64,000 nt of DNA from an uncultured Fibrobacter sp. (GCA_946414025.1 CAMKMX010000010.1:1-64000); one strand, 5' to 3'; positions 50,823 through 61,167 are shown, counted from the stretch's first letter. Made by a program: numbers and translations. The notes: generated by a model not told the origin, from the letters alone.

Positions 50823-53576
50823 ATGTTGGCAAAACGACAAAATGGGTTGTTCCTATTTGTAAGCACCCTGCTGCTGATGGCGGCATGGGGTTTTGCCGGC
50901 GTGAACTATAGTGGAGACTGCATTAACGATGCTAAGCCGGATTCCCGCTGCGTTTACCTGCCCCTGGATGTGGGACAGATGATAGGGCTCTATGTAGAAG
51001 ATCCTCCAAAAAGCGGGAATCGCCTTAAAAATGCGTCCTTGTACGTTTATGCCCCCAATGCGGGATCCGATACAATTGTGTTTACGGTGGGAAGTGATGT
51101 CGTCGCCAACGGCCAGATGTTCACTTCTGACAATAATGGCTACGTGGTCACCGGTGTAACGGGGCATTGGACCGTTTCCAACGCCCCTCTAGGGGTTTCC
51201 GTCAACTCTTCCATGCAGGATGTCAATGTCATCTATGTCTACAACTTCTACGTGCCGGAGTTCCAATTCTGCGAAGATGCCGACTGCAAGGAGGTCATCT
51301 CCGATATTTCGAACATCCAGCTGAACGTGGGTGATACGCTGCCGGTCTATGTTCAGTCGGTAGTACCCCTTGGCCCCTCGAAAGGCAAGCTGGACACCCT
51401 TGCCAAGGATTTGCAATACTTCCTTTCCTCAAAGCACGAAGACCTAAAGTTCTTGACGCCGGCAAAAACGCCTATGGGCCATGGGACGATCAATGGGACG
51501 AAATACTACATAGGTCAGCTTTCCGAGTCCAGGTCGTCTTTCCTGGTGACGTCGGACAAGGCTATTTCCGATGTGAATTTTACCCTGGAATCTTCTATCT
51601 ACAACCCGAAGCCAGATAGTACGGTTTTCCGCGCCAAGGAAGAGTTCCCCGGCAACCTGCAGTTTGTGAATTACGGACTGCCCTCCCTGGACAGCGCCTT
51701 CATTTACGATACCGACGGCGACGGTGTGGGCGATAGCATTGCGGCCTACTTTAATGGCCAGATGAACGGGGTTTCTCTGGAGAATTTCCAGTATAACTGG
51801 CCTATGGGCGGTGATTACACGGATTTCAGCGGGGACTTTACTCTGGACGGTCACCTGGCCGAGCTCACCGGCGTAAAGACTACGATTCCCGATGGCGAGG
51901 GCCAGGGGAACCTGAAGGTAGATGCCTCGTCTACGGTGTCTGGTGCCAGCGGAAACCTTTCCACCGCTATTCAGGACCGCATTGGCCCGGTTATCCAGAC
52001 GGCAACCCTTGAACCGGGTGACGGTGACTATGATTATGTGATTCTCAGCTTCAACAAACCTCTGGATACGTCTTGGACCTCGGGTAGCGGTTTCCTCCTG
52101 GATGGCGTCCCCCTGTCCATGACGGCGGTAGAGAAAGGCGTCGATGGAAACGACCGTATCTGGAAGTTCAAGGTGCCCAAGAATTCCGTCCAGGTGGGAG
52201 GCGAGTTGGAACTGGCCACCTCTTGCGCCAAGGACAAGTGCCCCGACGGGCTTATCAAGGCCGCCGACGGCAACAAGACGGGCAAGAACAACCCCGTGAA
52301 GATTACCAATTCGGGCAAGAACTACGTGGACGACGAACGGAACGGCTTCTACGACAAAAACGGTGACGGCCGTATGGACAGTGCCACGGTGGCCTTCAAG
52401 GAACCCATTTCCAAGAAGGACCTGGAAGATATGGAAGTGGTGCTGTACTGGATGGATAATCAGGGCAACGTGCTGGAAATCAAGCCCGACCTGACGGACA
52501 CCAACTTCGTGAAGCTTTCCAAGGACGGCTTGATGCTTTCCATTACGGTGGATACCACCAAGTTCGACGTGCAGCGGATGCTCACCTATGTGGATACTGC
52601 CGGCATCGATGTGGATAGCCTCAAGTACGGCTTTGCCAAGGTCACAAAGCCCGTGGTCCAGGCGGACGGCACCACCAAGATGGAAACCTACGATTGCACC
52701 ATGCACGACCGCATGTCTCCCGTGATTTCGGGAACCTTCCTGGAGCCGGAGTCCTTCCAGAAGATGGAAGCCGACGTGCTGACCATCTCCTTCTCTGAAC
52801 CTGTGGACAAGAAGGCTTTGGAGGACTTGACGGCCCTGTCCGATTGCTTCAAGTTCAAGGTGGACGGAGAATGGGTGTCTATTCCCTTCAGTTCTCTGGA
52901 ATGGAGCAAGGACGGCAAGTCCGTAAAGCTCCACCTGGAAAACGGCGTGCCCCTTGCGGAGCGCCTGAACCCGGCGGATTCCATAAAGTTTGATTTCGAC
53001 AAGGCGAAGATTACCGACCTGGATGGCAATGGCGTGTCACCCAATTCCCAGCCGACGATGGTCAAGGGCGACCCCCGCGTGCTGATGCAATCCACCTCCC
53101 TTGCCAGTCTGGACCGCGCAGTTCTGTTGGCGGACAAGGCGGCCTTTACGGAACGCTTTGTCAATGCCGACGAACCTATGGACGAAGAGATGAAAAAGTC
53201 TCTCGGAGTCCTGATGGACATCAGTTTTGCGACCGTCATGGGAGAGGATTCTACGGGAGTTTCCCAGATGAACCTGGACGATGTGGGTCTCTCTTGGGAG
53301 CTGAAGGTGTTTACCAATTTGGGTGCCTATGTGGGTGGCGCTTCGAATAAAATAAAGTGCAGCGACAAGGCTTTTGAAGGCAACTGCTTTGAGCATGCCA
53401 AGAAGATGTATGTGCGCTGGAACATGCGTTCTAGCGAGGGCCGCAAGGTCGGCGTAGGTGTTTATGTTGCGCAGTTCAAGATCAATGTCTACGGCGCAAA
53501 GGACAATTTTAAAGTTGAAAGGATTTACAACTGGGGCATCCGTGCCGGCAAAGGCGGAATGAGCCTTGGGGACTAA
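50823..53576 (+). CDS. Large secreted protein with Asp-rich calcium-type loops (paralogue 1)
   Basis: 917 residues from MLAKRQNGLFLF, which opens a signal peptide (cleavage near WGFAG); GAGGATGGT precedes it. Repeated beta-sandwich-like modules carry DxDxDG loops (DTDGDGVGDSI, DKNGDGRMDSA), each followed by a strand such as AAYFNGQM. The C-terminus (VRWNMRSSEGRKVGVGVYVAQFKI) resembles FlgD-type or sorting-domain ends. It shares this end with the 1426-residue neighbour. It is probably a surface or secreted structural protein or adhesin; no catalytic motif was seen. Confidence 0.7.
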   Translation: MLAKRQNGLFLFVSTLLLMAAWGFAGVNYSGDCINDAKPDSRCVYLPLDVGQMIGLYVEDPPKSGNRLKNASLYVYAPNAGSDTIVFTVGSDVVANGQMFTSDNNGYVVTGVTGHWTVSNAPLGVSVNSSMQDVNVIYVYNFYVPEFQFCEDADCKEVISDISNIQLNVGDTLPVYVQSVVPLGPSKGKLDTLAKDLQYFLSSKHEDLKFLTPAKTPMGHGTINGTKYYIGQLSESRSSFLVTSDKAISDVNFTLESSIYNPKPDSTVFRAKEEFPGNLQFVNYGLPSLDSAFIYDTDGDGVGDSIAAYFNGQMNGVSLENFQYNWPMGGDYTDFSGDFTLDGHLAELTGVKTTIPDGEGQGNLKVDASSTVSGASGNLSTAIQDRIGPVIQTATLEPGDGDYDYVILSFNKPLDTSWTSGSGFLLDGVPLSMTAVEKGVDGNDRIWKFKVPKNSVQVGGELELATSCAKDKCPDGLIKAADGNKTGKNNPVKITNSGKNYVDDERNGFYDKNGDGRMDSATVAFKEPISKKDLEDMEVVLYWMDNQGNVLEIKPDLTDTNFVKLSKDGLMLSITVDTTKFDVQRMLTYVDTAGIDVDSLKYGFAKVTKPVVQADGTTKMETYDCTMHDRMSPVISGTFLEPESFQKMEADVLTISFSEPVDKKALEDLTALSDCFKFKVDGEWVSIPFSSLEWSKDGKSVKLHLENGVPLAERLNPADSIKFDFDKAKITDLDGNGVSPNSQPTMVKGDPRVLMQSTSLASLDRAVLLADKAAFTERFVNADEPMDEEMKKSLGVLMDISFATVMGEDSTGVSQMNLDDVGLSWELKVFTNLGAYVGGASNKIKCSDKAFEGNCFEHAKKMYVRWNMRSSEGRKVGVGVYVAQFKINVYGAKDNFKVERIYNWGIRAGKGGMSLGD

Positions 53577-53597
53577 AACCTTTCAGAGGGTAATGCT

Positions 53598-56500
53598 ATG
53601 AAAAAGATGGCAAGAAACTTGACAATGGCGATTCTTTCGGCAGTGACGCTTGCACTTGCCGGAGTCGCAACTCCGTCGGGAGCTCCGGAAAACCCGGCGA
53701 CAGGCATCTGGATTCAGCAGATTGGTGAAATCGTGGAACAGCCTTCCACGAACGCTACTCTTTATTATACCAAATATATTGGCGATGATCGCGTCAAGAG
53801 TATCGACTACTTCTATGATGGACTGGGATACCTGAGACTGTTGAACAAGAAGGATCTATGCCATTCGAACGGAGCCGATGGCATTATGCATCATCCTGAT
53901 GGAGATTTGATTGTAGCTGGCCAGGGAGCCAGGCTCCATAAGGTAAAAAAGAATAGCGGAAGCACCAATGCCAACACCTGTGTGGCAAAGACCTCCCCTG
54001 CGAACTACAAGACGGAAAATTCGGGAACGGGAAGTACACAGGGCTACTGGCACGTGATGGTGGACCCGAACCACAAGTTTGTTTGGGCCGACGGTATGCC
54101 GGGGCCCCTGGTTCGCTATGCTTTGGATAACAAGAATGACAATGGTTTGTCCAATGTGGGTTATCAGGTGGAACTGAGGACGCCCGCCAAGGAACCCTAC
54201 AAGAGCCTGCCGGACCGCAACAAGAATATTAAGCAGGTTACTACCGTGATATGGGACGGCGAAGGCAATGCCTTTTATACCTATTCAAACTATGCAGGCG
54301 GCGGATGTGAAACGGACCTGAATGGTGTTGCTTGTAGCGAATCCCTGAAAAAACAGTGGAGGGCGGGCTCCCACTTCGGTTATTTTACGGATACTACATG
54401 GAAAAAAATCAACAGTGCCGCAGATTCGGCGAAATACTTGGGGCACGTAGGGGATTCCGTGGTCATTGGCCTTGGGAAAATAACCCTTATTGATTCTCTG
54501 GAAGGAGCCCATGGCGGAACGTACGACCCCTATTCAAACACCATCTTTATCTTTGGCGGTTCTAAAATTGTGCAGATTGAACCCTACAGGGAAGGAGGCC
54601 AGATGAAGGCTAGGGTGCTTGCCGAAATTAACCTGCGCACCTTCTTTTTCCCGGAAGACACGACCCACCTTTCTGGTCCCCGTACTCCCTCCTGCAGGCA
54701 GAAAGCCGACCCTACGACAGGTGAATGGGGCAATTCCGGTCAATCCGGCTATTGCGATGGTGGTACAAACAGAAATGGGGCCACTCCCACGGTGGGTTGG
54801 CGCCTGGACCAGGGAACGGTCGATGGTCACGGCCACTTGTTTGTGGCTAGTAACACTGGACATGTGATTTTCATAGACTATGCGGCAAATCCGCAACGTC
54901 TTATCGATAACAATGTGCTTGCCCATATGCAGTGGATAGATAACTTCCTAGACGATTTGGCTCCTTTGGACAAAATTAAAATCGCCCGTTCTAGCGCAAG
55001 TACCATTGGCGATGTTTCTTCAAGTAGTTGGGAAAGACTCAGTTCACAAGAAGAATGGAATGAATCTTCTAGCAGTAAACAGTCGTCTAGCAGTCAGGGT
55101 TCTTCTTCTAACAGTGAAGGGTCGTCCGGTAGTGAGGATTCTTCTAGTAGCACGGATTCTTCGGATAGCAACGATTCTTCTTCCGGCAGCGAAGGATCTT
55201 CTGGTAGTGGGGACTCTTCTAGTAGCACGGGTTCTTCGGATAGCAATGATTCTTCTTCCGGCAGCGAAGGATCTTCTGGTAGTGGGGACTCTTCTAGTAG
55301 CACAGGTTCTTCGGATAGTAATGGTTCTTCTTCCAACAGCGGCGGCTCCTCTGGCAGCACGGGCTCTTCTGGCAGCAACGGCTCCAGCAGCAGCCAGGGC
55401 GGTGGTGGAGAACTGTTCAGCAGTTCTTCCAGCAGTGACGAAGGCAGTGGCGGAGGAATTCTGTTTAGCAGCAGTACTGGAAACTACAGCCCCAATGGTG
55501 GCGGTGAGGATTTCGGGTATAGCTCAGCTGGCGGTGGATATGTCAACCCGTCTTGGGACGATTATGACAAGGGCGATTCTGTAGTCCAGAATGCGGGTGT
55601 TCTGGTGCCTGCCGACGACAAGAAGCCCGGTGACCCCGGTACGGTGACTATCGGTGAGAATGTGTACTATGTGGACAACAACCCCACGGATATCTCCTTG
55701 GACTTCCGTCAGAACGCCAATATCGATTCGGCCAAGGTCGGAGATGTGGTGGCTATAACACTGAGTGCGGACAAGGTGAAGGAATACTTCGGTGACCATG
55801 TGGATTCCCTTACGTTCACCACTCCGTCGGGACTTATCCTGATAGACCCCAACAACCCGGCTCCGGGCGATTCCATCAAGGTCAATGCCGACGGCAGCGT
55901 CACGATTTATGTGACCGCCTATGACCCCGTACGCAATGGAGAAATCTACATCACCAACGAAGTAGGTCAGCTTGTAGTGATAGACAATATCAACTTCTTT
56001 GCGGTGGTTCCCGAAGGCAAGATTGCTCTAATCAAGGACTCCGGCGAGCTAGACGGCCAGCTGGATTACGTGGAAATCCTGTTACAGGATACGTTGTCCA
56101 AATTTGTAGATGTGGTGTCCGTTTCCCTGGTGGTCAACGGTGTGACCATGAATCCGGCGACGGTACCGACCCTCAACGGAGAACGGAACAGGATTATCCT
56201 GAACGACGTTTCCGACCTGGTGTTCCCCGATGAAATCGACCAGAGCTCCTATGCCCAGATTGTCTATAAGGACAAGCAGAACGGGGCCACCTACGTGCGT
56301 CAGGTACCCCTGGTGGAACTGGGAACCAATATCATCAAGGCGGCACACGCCATTAGGGATACTACCAAGGGTGGCCTGGACTCTTTGTTTGTGGAGTTCA
56401 ATGTTGATATTATTCCCATTGATTTGAGCTATCCAGAGATGCTGATTGCCATGAAGCAAAAGGGCAAGGAAGTGTTCTTTGGACTTGGCCAGGTTTCCAA

Positions 56501-57878
56501 GGTCTACTTGCCTTCGAAAAATATTGTCATATTTGTGGGCGAAGACCTGAAACTCCAAGGGAACATGAAAGATAGCGTTTCCCTGTATCCCAATGTGACC
56601 TTCAGCAACGCACCCTTCATCACGTCCGACGAATACGACCGCCATGTCCCCGTGACGGTGGTGGATCGCCTGCCGGCGGTAAAGGCGGTGGAATATTGGG
56701 ATACGGATTACGACGGAGTCATGGACCAGGTGGTCGTCAACTATTCCGCGCCTCTGAAGCAGGAGGATTTGGAAAAACTCCACATGACCTTCCCCTGGTA
56801 TAGCGACCGTGGATTGCTCGTTCAGCTGCAGGCTCAGCCTTCGTATCTGAAACTGGACCCGAACGATCCGACCAAGGTGATTTGGGATGTATACTCCCCG
56901 TCGCCACTTGCCAAGGGCGTTACCAGTATTAGCGATCAGCTGCCTCCAGCGACGGTCTACACCTACTATCCGGTCTTTGATGAAATCTTTGTGAACGAAG
57001 ACCCTGTAAAGGTCACCGACAAGATGTCTCCTGTTATTGCGGGCGCCACCCTCAATTACGGCAAGAAGGCGGATACGCTGGCAGTCGCCTTCTCGGAGCC
57101 CATCAAGAAGGTAGAGGGCAGGGATTATTTCCGTTATATCCATGGTAAGGATACTCTGGATTTGATTCCCTCGTCCATTTCCTGGTCCGAGGACGGCATG
57201 ATTGCGACTCTGATTCTGGATGCTAACCAGGTTACGGTGATGCCGGGTGACTCCCTGATGGTGGTTCGCGGAAGTAAGGGGGCTATTCAGGATAATTTCG
57301 GCAACATCGCCGGAGACGACCCGTCGCCGGTGATTATCGGAGGCCTCTTGAACCACTTGGTGGAATCTACCAAGATGGGTACCTTCGACGACAAGGACGA
57401 AATCCTGCATACCATGAGTTCCGTGAACCTGCGCTACGTGCCTAGCTCCACCACCAAGGAAGACTTGGAAAAGGAAGGGGCCTTGGGCCACCTGGTTCAG
57501 CTAGGCGAACGGTTCGTGCCGCAGTTGCTGGACCGTGCCCAGATTGCAGCCGATGGTTCTGTGGATCCTTCTGTACTCGATTCCCTGAATCCTGAAAAGG
57601 TGTTCATCTCCTTCGTGGTGAACTACTTTGACCACCTGGGACAATATGTGAACGACACCGCCATAACGGTGCCCTGTAACAGTCCTAAGTTTGGCGGTAA
57701 CTGCCTGAATTCGGACCAGAAGGTGTTCGTGAACTGGAACTTCAAGGACCATAAGGGCCGCTTCGTTGGCGCGGGCGTCTATACGGTGCAGTTCAAGATG
57801 GTGGTTCGTTACGAAAAGAAGAAGATAGAAGAAGAAATCAAGGATAAGTGGGGCGTGCGCCGTAAAAAGAAAAAGTAG
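53598..57878 (+). CDS. Very large secreted Ser-rich protein (paralogue 2)
   Basis: 1426 residues, signal peptide MKKMARNLTMAILSAVTLALAG. The N-terminal region (about 35-480) has repeating GDLIVAGQGARLHKV and HGHLFVASNTGHVIFIDY elements, perhaps a beta-propeller. A Ser/Gly/Asp linker of about 150 residues (485-640) follows. The C-terminal modules (640-1426) have WDTDYDGVMDQVVVNY and end in VNWNFKDHKGRFVGAGVYTV, clearly like the upstream paralogue. A basic tail (RRKKKK) closes it. The two genes are 21 bp apart and probably work together at the cell surface. Confidence 0.7.
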   Translation: MKKMARNLTMAILSAVTLALAGVATPSGAPENPATGIWIQQIGEIVEQPSTNATLYYTKYIGDDRVKSIDYFYDGLGYLRLLNKKDLCHSNGADGIMHHPDGDLIVAGQGARLHKVKKNSGSTNANTCVAKTSPANYKTENSGTGSTQGYWHVMVDPNHKFVWADGMPGPLVRYALDNKNDNGLSNVGYQVELRTPAKEPYKSLPDRNKNIKQVTTVIWDGEGNAFYTYSNYAGGGCETDLNGVACSESLKKQWRAGSHFGYFTDTTWKKINSAADSAKYLGHVGDSVVIGLGKITLIDSLEGAHGGTYDPYSNTIFIFGGSKIVQIEPYREGGQMKARVLAEINLRTFFFPEDTTHLSGPRTPSCRQKADPTTGEWGNSGQSGYCDGGTNRNGATPTVGWRLDQGTVDGHGHLFVASNTGHVIFIDYAANPQRLIDNNVLAHMQWIDNFLDDLAPLDKIKIARSSASTIGDVSSSSWERLSSQEEWNESSSSKQSSSSQGSSSNSEGSSGSEDSSSSTDSSDSNDSSSGSEGSSGSGDSSSSTGSSDSNDSSSGSEGSSGSGDSSSSTGSSDSNGSSSNSGGSSGSTGSSGSNGSSSSQGGGGELFSSSSSSDEGSGGGILFSSSTGNYSPNGGGEDFGYSSAGGGYVNPSWDDYDKGDSVVQNAGVLVPADDKKPGDPGTVTIGENVYYVDNNPTDISLDFRQNANIDSAKVGDVVAITLSADKVKEYFGDHVDSLTFTTPSGLILIDPNNPAPGDSIKVNADGSVTIYVTAYDPVRNGEIYITNEVGQLVVIDNINFFAVVPEGKIALIKDSGELDGQLDYVEILLQDTLSKFVDVVSVSLVVNGVTMNPATVPTLNGERNRIILNDVSDLVFPDEIDQSSYAQIVYKDKQNGATYVRQVPLVELGTNIIKAAHAIRDTTKGGLDSLFVEFNVDIIPIDLSYPEMLIAMKQKGKEVFFGLGQVSKVYLPSKNIVIFVGEDLKLQGNMKDSVSLYPNVTFSNAPFITSDEYDRHVPVTVVDRLPAVKAVEYWDTDYDGVMDQVVVNYSAPLKQEDLEKLHMTFPWYSDRGLLVQLQAQPSYLKLDPNDPTKVIWDVYSPSPLAKGVTSISDQLPPATVYTYYPVFDEIFVNEDPVKVTDKMSPVIAGATLNYGKKADTLAVAFSEPIKKVEGRDYFRYIHGKDTLDLIPSSISWSEDGMIATLILDANQVTVMPGDSLMVVRGSKGAIQDNFGNIAGDDPSPVIIGGLLNHLVESTKMGTFDDKDEILHTMSSVNLRYVPSSTTKEDLEKEGALGHLVQLGERFVPQLLDRAQIAADGSVDPSVLDSLNPEKVFISFVVNYFDHLGQYVNDTAITVPCNSPKFGGNCLNSDQKVFVNWNFKDHKGRFVGAGVYTVQFKMVVRYEKKKIEEEIKDKWGVRRKKKK
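55137..55361 (+). repeat. Three 75-bp in-frame repeats in the Ser-rich linker
   Basis: Copies at 55137-55211, 55212-55286 and 55287-55361 encode 25 residues each (DSSSSTGSSDSNDSSSGSEG and so on). Copies 1 and 2 are nearly identical; the third has diverged. The array can change length without breaking the frame. Confidence 0.8.
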
Positions 57879-57916
57879 GTAGAATTCTCTAGTTACTAGA
57901 GAATGCAGAAAAAAAA

Positions 57917-57941
57917 CAAAAGCCGCGATTTCGCGGCTTTT
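57917..57941. terminator. Bidirectional terminator
   Basis: Stem AAAGCCGCG/CGCGGCTTT with loop ATTT, A run before and T run after. It lies between the convergent large surface protein (plus) and the 80-residue gene (minus). A second palindrome (57963-57983, AGGGAGGGCGAAGCCTTCCC) follows. Confidence 0.75.
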
Positions 57942-57993
57942 CATGTTAGTGAAGGGAGAGCTTTAGGGAGGGCGAAGCCTTCCCTAGTCATCA

Positions 57994-58236
57994 TTATGCA
58001 ATCATTTCCATAACGGCGGGGATGATTGTGCAGATGATTACCCAGGGATAAGAAAGAGAACCCTTTAGCCAGCCAGTGGTTTGCATCCCGCTCTTGTTAA
58101 AAGAGACTTGCTGAACCTTGCTCTGGGCTGTTGCAACGGATTCGTGGAGGGAATCCTTGAGATAGGTAACGGACAAGTCGAATTCGCGCTTGCTTTCCTG
58201 TGCCGAATCTACCATCTGTAAAAACTTGTTGCTCAT
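57994..58236 (-). CDS. Small protein with C-terminal membrane segment
   Basis: 80 residues. The N-terminal 50 form an amphipathic helix (QMVDSAQESKREFDLSV, SVATAQSKVQQV). After GWLKGSLSYP comes a hydrophobic stretch, WVIICTIIPAVMEMIA, possibly a tail anchor. No family was recognised. AAAGAG upstream of the ATG could be its ribosome-binding site. Confidence 0.5.
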   Translation of the reverse strand: MSNKFLQMVDSAQESKREFDLSVTYLKDSLHESVATAQSKVQQVSFNKSGMQTTGWLKGSLSYPWVIICTIIPAVMEMIA

Positions 58237-58417
58237 AGACTTAGCTCTTTTTGCTTCCGCAAATATAGTAATTTTTTCTGAAATTTAAAGGGTTTTTGTT
58301 TATTTATGTTTACAAATAAGGTTTTATGTGAAAAAATGCACAAAACAGCATATTTCTCCATAAAAAAAGCTAATTTAAGTGTGTTATGGGTCACATTGGT
58401 GGCTTAAAAGGAGTCTT

Positions 58418-59635
58418 ATGAACCTGATTCGCTATTCTTTTGGTCTTGCTGTAGGCGCCGTTTTGGTCGCATGCGGTGGCAATAACCCGCAGCCGGTGGT
58501 GGAACCCGCCGAGCCTGTAGCCGCTCCTGCGCCTCAGGTTTCCCTGGACAGCGCCGTGGACCGCTACAGCTATGCTTTGGGTATGGACTTGGGGAAGGCT
58601 ATCGCCAATATCAATGTTCCTGTCAAGATGGACGTGCTGATGCTTGCCCTCCAAGACGAAGTGGACCCTGCCCGTAAGGTTCTGCTGTCGGATTCCGCTT
58701 CGGAATCTGCCCTGCAAGATCTGCTGCTCCGCATGCAGAAGCAGAAAGAGGACGACGAGAAGGCTGCCGCCGCCAAGGCTCTGGAAGACCAGGCTGCATT
58801 CCTCGCCAAGAACGTTCTGGATTCTACGGTAAAGGTGACGCCCAAGGGTGTGCAGTACCGTGTGCTCAAGGCCGGTACGGGCATTTCTCCCAAGGTGACG
58901 GACAAGGTCCAGGTGCATTACATCGGGGCTTTGTTAGACGGCACACAGTTTGACAACAGCGTCAAGCGTGGTGAACCTCTGGAGTTCCCCGTAGGCGCGG
59001 TCATCGAAGGTTGGCAGGATTTGCTCCAGGTCATGAAAGAAGGGGACAAGGTGAAGGCCTGGATTCCCAGCGCCCTGGCCTATGGCGAAGCTGGTGTTCC
59101 GCCTACCATTCCGGGCAATGCACTCCTGATTTTTGAAGTGGAACTGTTGAAGGTCTATGCCGAAGTTCCGCCTGTGGATTCTACGGCTGTTCCGGCTGAC
59201 AGCGCCGCAGCGGCTCCTGCTGATTCTGCTGCATCGGCAGCCGCAGCTCCTGCTGTAGCACCAGCAGACACGACGAAGGCTGCGCCTTCTAAGCCTGCCG
59301 CCGCTCCCGCTGCTGCTCCTGCGGACAGCGCCAAGGCAGCCCCCGCCGCAGCTCCTGCTGCTAAGGCCGAAGCCAAGCCTGCTGCCGCCGCTCCCGCTGC
59401 TGCTCCTGCGGACACGACAAAAACTGCCCCCGCTGCAAAACCTGCTGCTGCACCTGCCGATACAGCAAAGGCTGCTCCAGCTAAGCCTGCTGCAGAACCG
59501 GCTAAATCTGTTGCTCCTGCCGCCAAGCCTGCTGCTCCTGCCGCGAAGGCAGCTCCTGCTGCAAAACCGGCCGCCGAGGCAAAACCCGCAGCAGCTCCTG
59601 CAAAGCCTGCCGCCAAACCGGCTGCCAAGCAATAG
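58418..59635 (+). CDS. FKBP-type peptidyl-prolyl isomerase lipoprotein with long Ala/Pro tail
   Basis: 405 residues from the ATG after AAAAGGAG. Lipoprotein signal with lipobox VLVAC. The FKBP N-terminal dimerisation domain (about 45-140) has RYSYALGMDLGKAI and a helical Lys/Glu/Ala stretch. The FKBP domain (about 145-245) has VQVHYIGALLDGTQFDNS, GVIEGWQ-like VIEGWQDLLQVMKEGD and IPSALAYGEAG. The last 155 residues are almost only Ala, Pro, Lys, Asp and Ser (APAAAPADSAKAAPAA). It should be an envelope folding helper, with the tail perhaps reaching across the periplasm or peptidoglycan. Confidence 0.9.
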   Translation: MNLIRYSFGLAVGAVLVACGGNNPQPVVEPAEPVAAPAPQVSLDSAVDRYSYALGMDLGKAIANINVPVKMDVLMLALQDEVDPARKVLLSDSASESALQDLLLRMQKQKEDDEKAAAAKALEDQAAFLAKNVLDSTVKVTPKGVQYRVLKAGTGISPKVTDKVQVHYIGALLDGTQFDNSVKRGEPLEFPVGAVIEGWQDLLQVMKEGDKVKAWIPSALAYGEAGVPPTIPGNALLIFEVELLKVYAEVPPVDSTAVPADSAAAAPADSAASAAAAPAVAPADTTKAAPSKPAAAPAAAPADSAKAAPAAAPAAKAEAKPAAAAPAAAPADTTKTAPAAKPAAAPADTAKAAPAKPAAEPAKSVAPAAKPAAPAAKAAPAAKPAAEAKPAAAPAKPAAKPAAKQ

Positions 59636-59715
59636 GTCGCGATAGACAAGTTTTAATAAAGGCGCGGGTCACCCTGCGTCTTTTGTTATAAGTAAGATTT
59701 ATTATTTTTTGAACT

Positions 59716-61074
59716 ATGAGCAATACTGTGTCCGATTTTTATTCCCAGCATTTCGAAGTTTCCGGGTTTATCCGGGAAGTCTTCGGCTATATGGACCGAT
59801 TCAAGGGCCAGCTCTTTGTATTGAAGATTGAAGACGGCCTTATGGACCACCCGCTGTTCCCTGTGCTCATGCGGGATATCGCCTTGTTGCACAAGGCGGG
59901 AATCCGAATCATTATCGTGCCGGGAACCAGGAACAGCATTGACGCTCAGCTGAAGGCTTGGGAAATCGAGTCCAAGTTCGAAGGCGGCGTGCGGCTTACC
60001 AGCGAAGAGGCCTTGCCCCTGATAGAGCAGGCGTCTTTGGGTGTTGCCCAGAGGATTATGAGCCACCTGACGGCCAGCGGCCTGAGCGGCATCCAGGGGA
60101 ACTGGGTGCTGGCCCGGAGTCTTGGGGTCATCGAAGGTGTCGACTACATGCGGACTGGCCGGATTGAACGGATCCAGCGGGACATTCTGGAGCAGCTTCT
60201 GAACGAGAAGTTCGTGCCCATTATCCCGCCTATCGGCTGGAACAAGCTGGGTCAGGCCTACAACATCAGTTCTACGGAACTGGCTACGGAACTCTGCAAG
60301 TACATGCAGGTGGGCAAGTTGTTCTTTATCGGCAGCGAGAACGGTATTAAGCTAGAAGGCCTTGCTACCGGCAAGAACACCAAGTATCTGGAACCAACGG
60401 ACAGTGGCGTGATTTCGGCCCTGGACGTGGACCAGGCCAAGGAACTTCTGGAGCTGAATGCCGACAAGCTGAACTTTGCCCAGAAGGATTATCTGCAGAA
60501 TGCCATCAACGCTTGCGAGGCTGGCGCGAACCGTGTTCACCTGCTGAGCGGCGAGTTCCAGGGCAGTGTGCTGCAAGAAGTATTTAGCGCCAGGGGTGAT
60601 GGAACCATGGTCTATGCGAACCAGTATTCCAGCATCCGGCCCGCCAATATGGAAGACATTCCCGATATCTTGCGGATCATGCAGGACTATATCGCGAAGG
60701 GTTACCTGGTGCCCAGGACCCAGGAGAGCATTTCCGAAAAGCTCAAGGACTACGTGGTCTATAGCATCGACAACAGCATCCACGGCTGCGGCGCCCTCCA
60801 CGAGTTCGAAGACGGCATGGCCGAAGTGGCCGCCATTGCCGTGGCGGCCAACTACCGCAAGTCTGGCATTGGAGACGCTATCGTGCGGCATTTGATTTCG
60901 GTTGGCCGGATGAAGGGCTACAAGAAACTGTTCCTGCTCACTACCCAGGCTTTGGACTGGTTCTACCCCTTCGGATTCGAAGACGGCTCCGTAGAGGATT
61001 TGCCGAAGAGCAAGCGGGAACATTACAACACCAAGCGGAAATCTCGTATCTTGGTTATGCCGCTGGACAAGTGA
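59716..61074 (+). CDS. argA: N-acetylglutamate synthase (amino-acid kinase plus GNAT domains)
   Basis: 452 residues. An N-terminal amino-acid-kinase fold (about 20-300: IIIVPGTRNSIDAQL, NWVLARSLGVIEGVDYMRTG) is fused to a C-terminal acetyltransferase (about 310-450: IRPANMEDIPDILRIM, VAAIAVAANYRKSGIGDAIV for acetyl-CoA). This is the classical ArgA architecture and length, for the first step of arginine synthesis. Feedback inhibition by arginine is usual for the family. No other arg gene is nearby. Confidence 0.9.
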   Translation: MSNTVSDFYSQHFEVSGFIREVFGYMDRFKGQLFVLKIEDGLMDHPLFPVLMRDIALLHKAGIRIIIVPGTRNSIDAQLKAWEIESKFEGGVRLTSEEALPLIEQASLGVAQRIMSHLTASGLSGIQGNWVLARSLGVIEGVDYMRTGRIERIQRDILEQLLNEKFVPIIPPIGWNKLGQAYNISSTELATELCKYMQVGKLFFIGSENGIKLEGLATGKNTKYLEPTDSGVISALDVDQAKELLELNADKLNFAQKDYLQNAINACEAGANRVHLLSGEFQGSVLQEVFSARGDGTMVYANQYSSIRPANMEDIPDILRIMQDYIAKGYLVPRTQESISEKLKDYVVYSIDNSIHGCGALHEFEDGMAEVAAIAVAANYRKSGIGDAIVRHLISVGRMKGYKKLFLLTTQALDWFYPFGFEDGSVEDLPKSKREHYNTKRKSRILVMPLDK

Positions 61075-61150
61075 CGCCCATTCGACAAGCTCAGGGCAGG
61101 CTCCGCGTCATCCTGAGCGAGATGCCGCGAGGCATCGAGTCGAAGGATCC
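61075..61150. repeat. Palindromic intergenic repeat (GTCATCCTGAGC family plus loop module)
   Basis: CCCATTCGACAAGCTCAGGG and GGCAGGCTCCG resemble the loop insert at 20641-20699. GTCATCCTGAGC ... CGAAGGATCC (61108-61149) repeats the ends of the element at 11113. An inner hairpin is GATGCC/GGCATC. Confidence 0.6.
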
Positions 61151-61167
61151 TGTAAAAGGTGAATATT

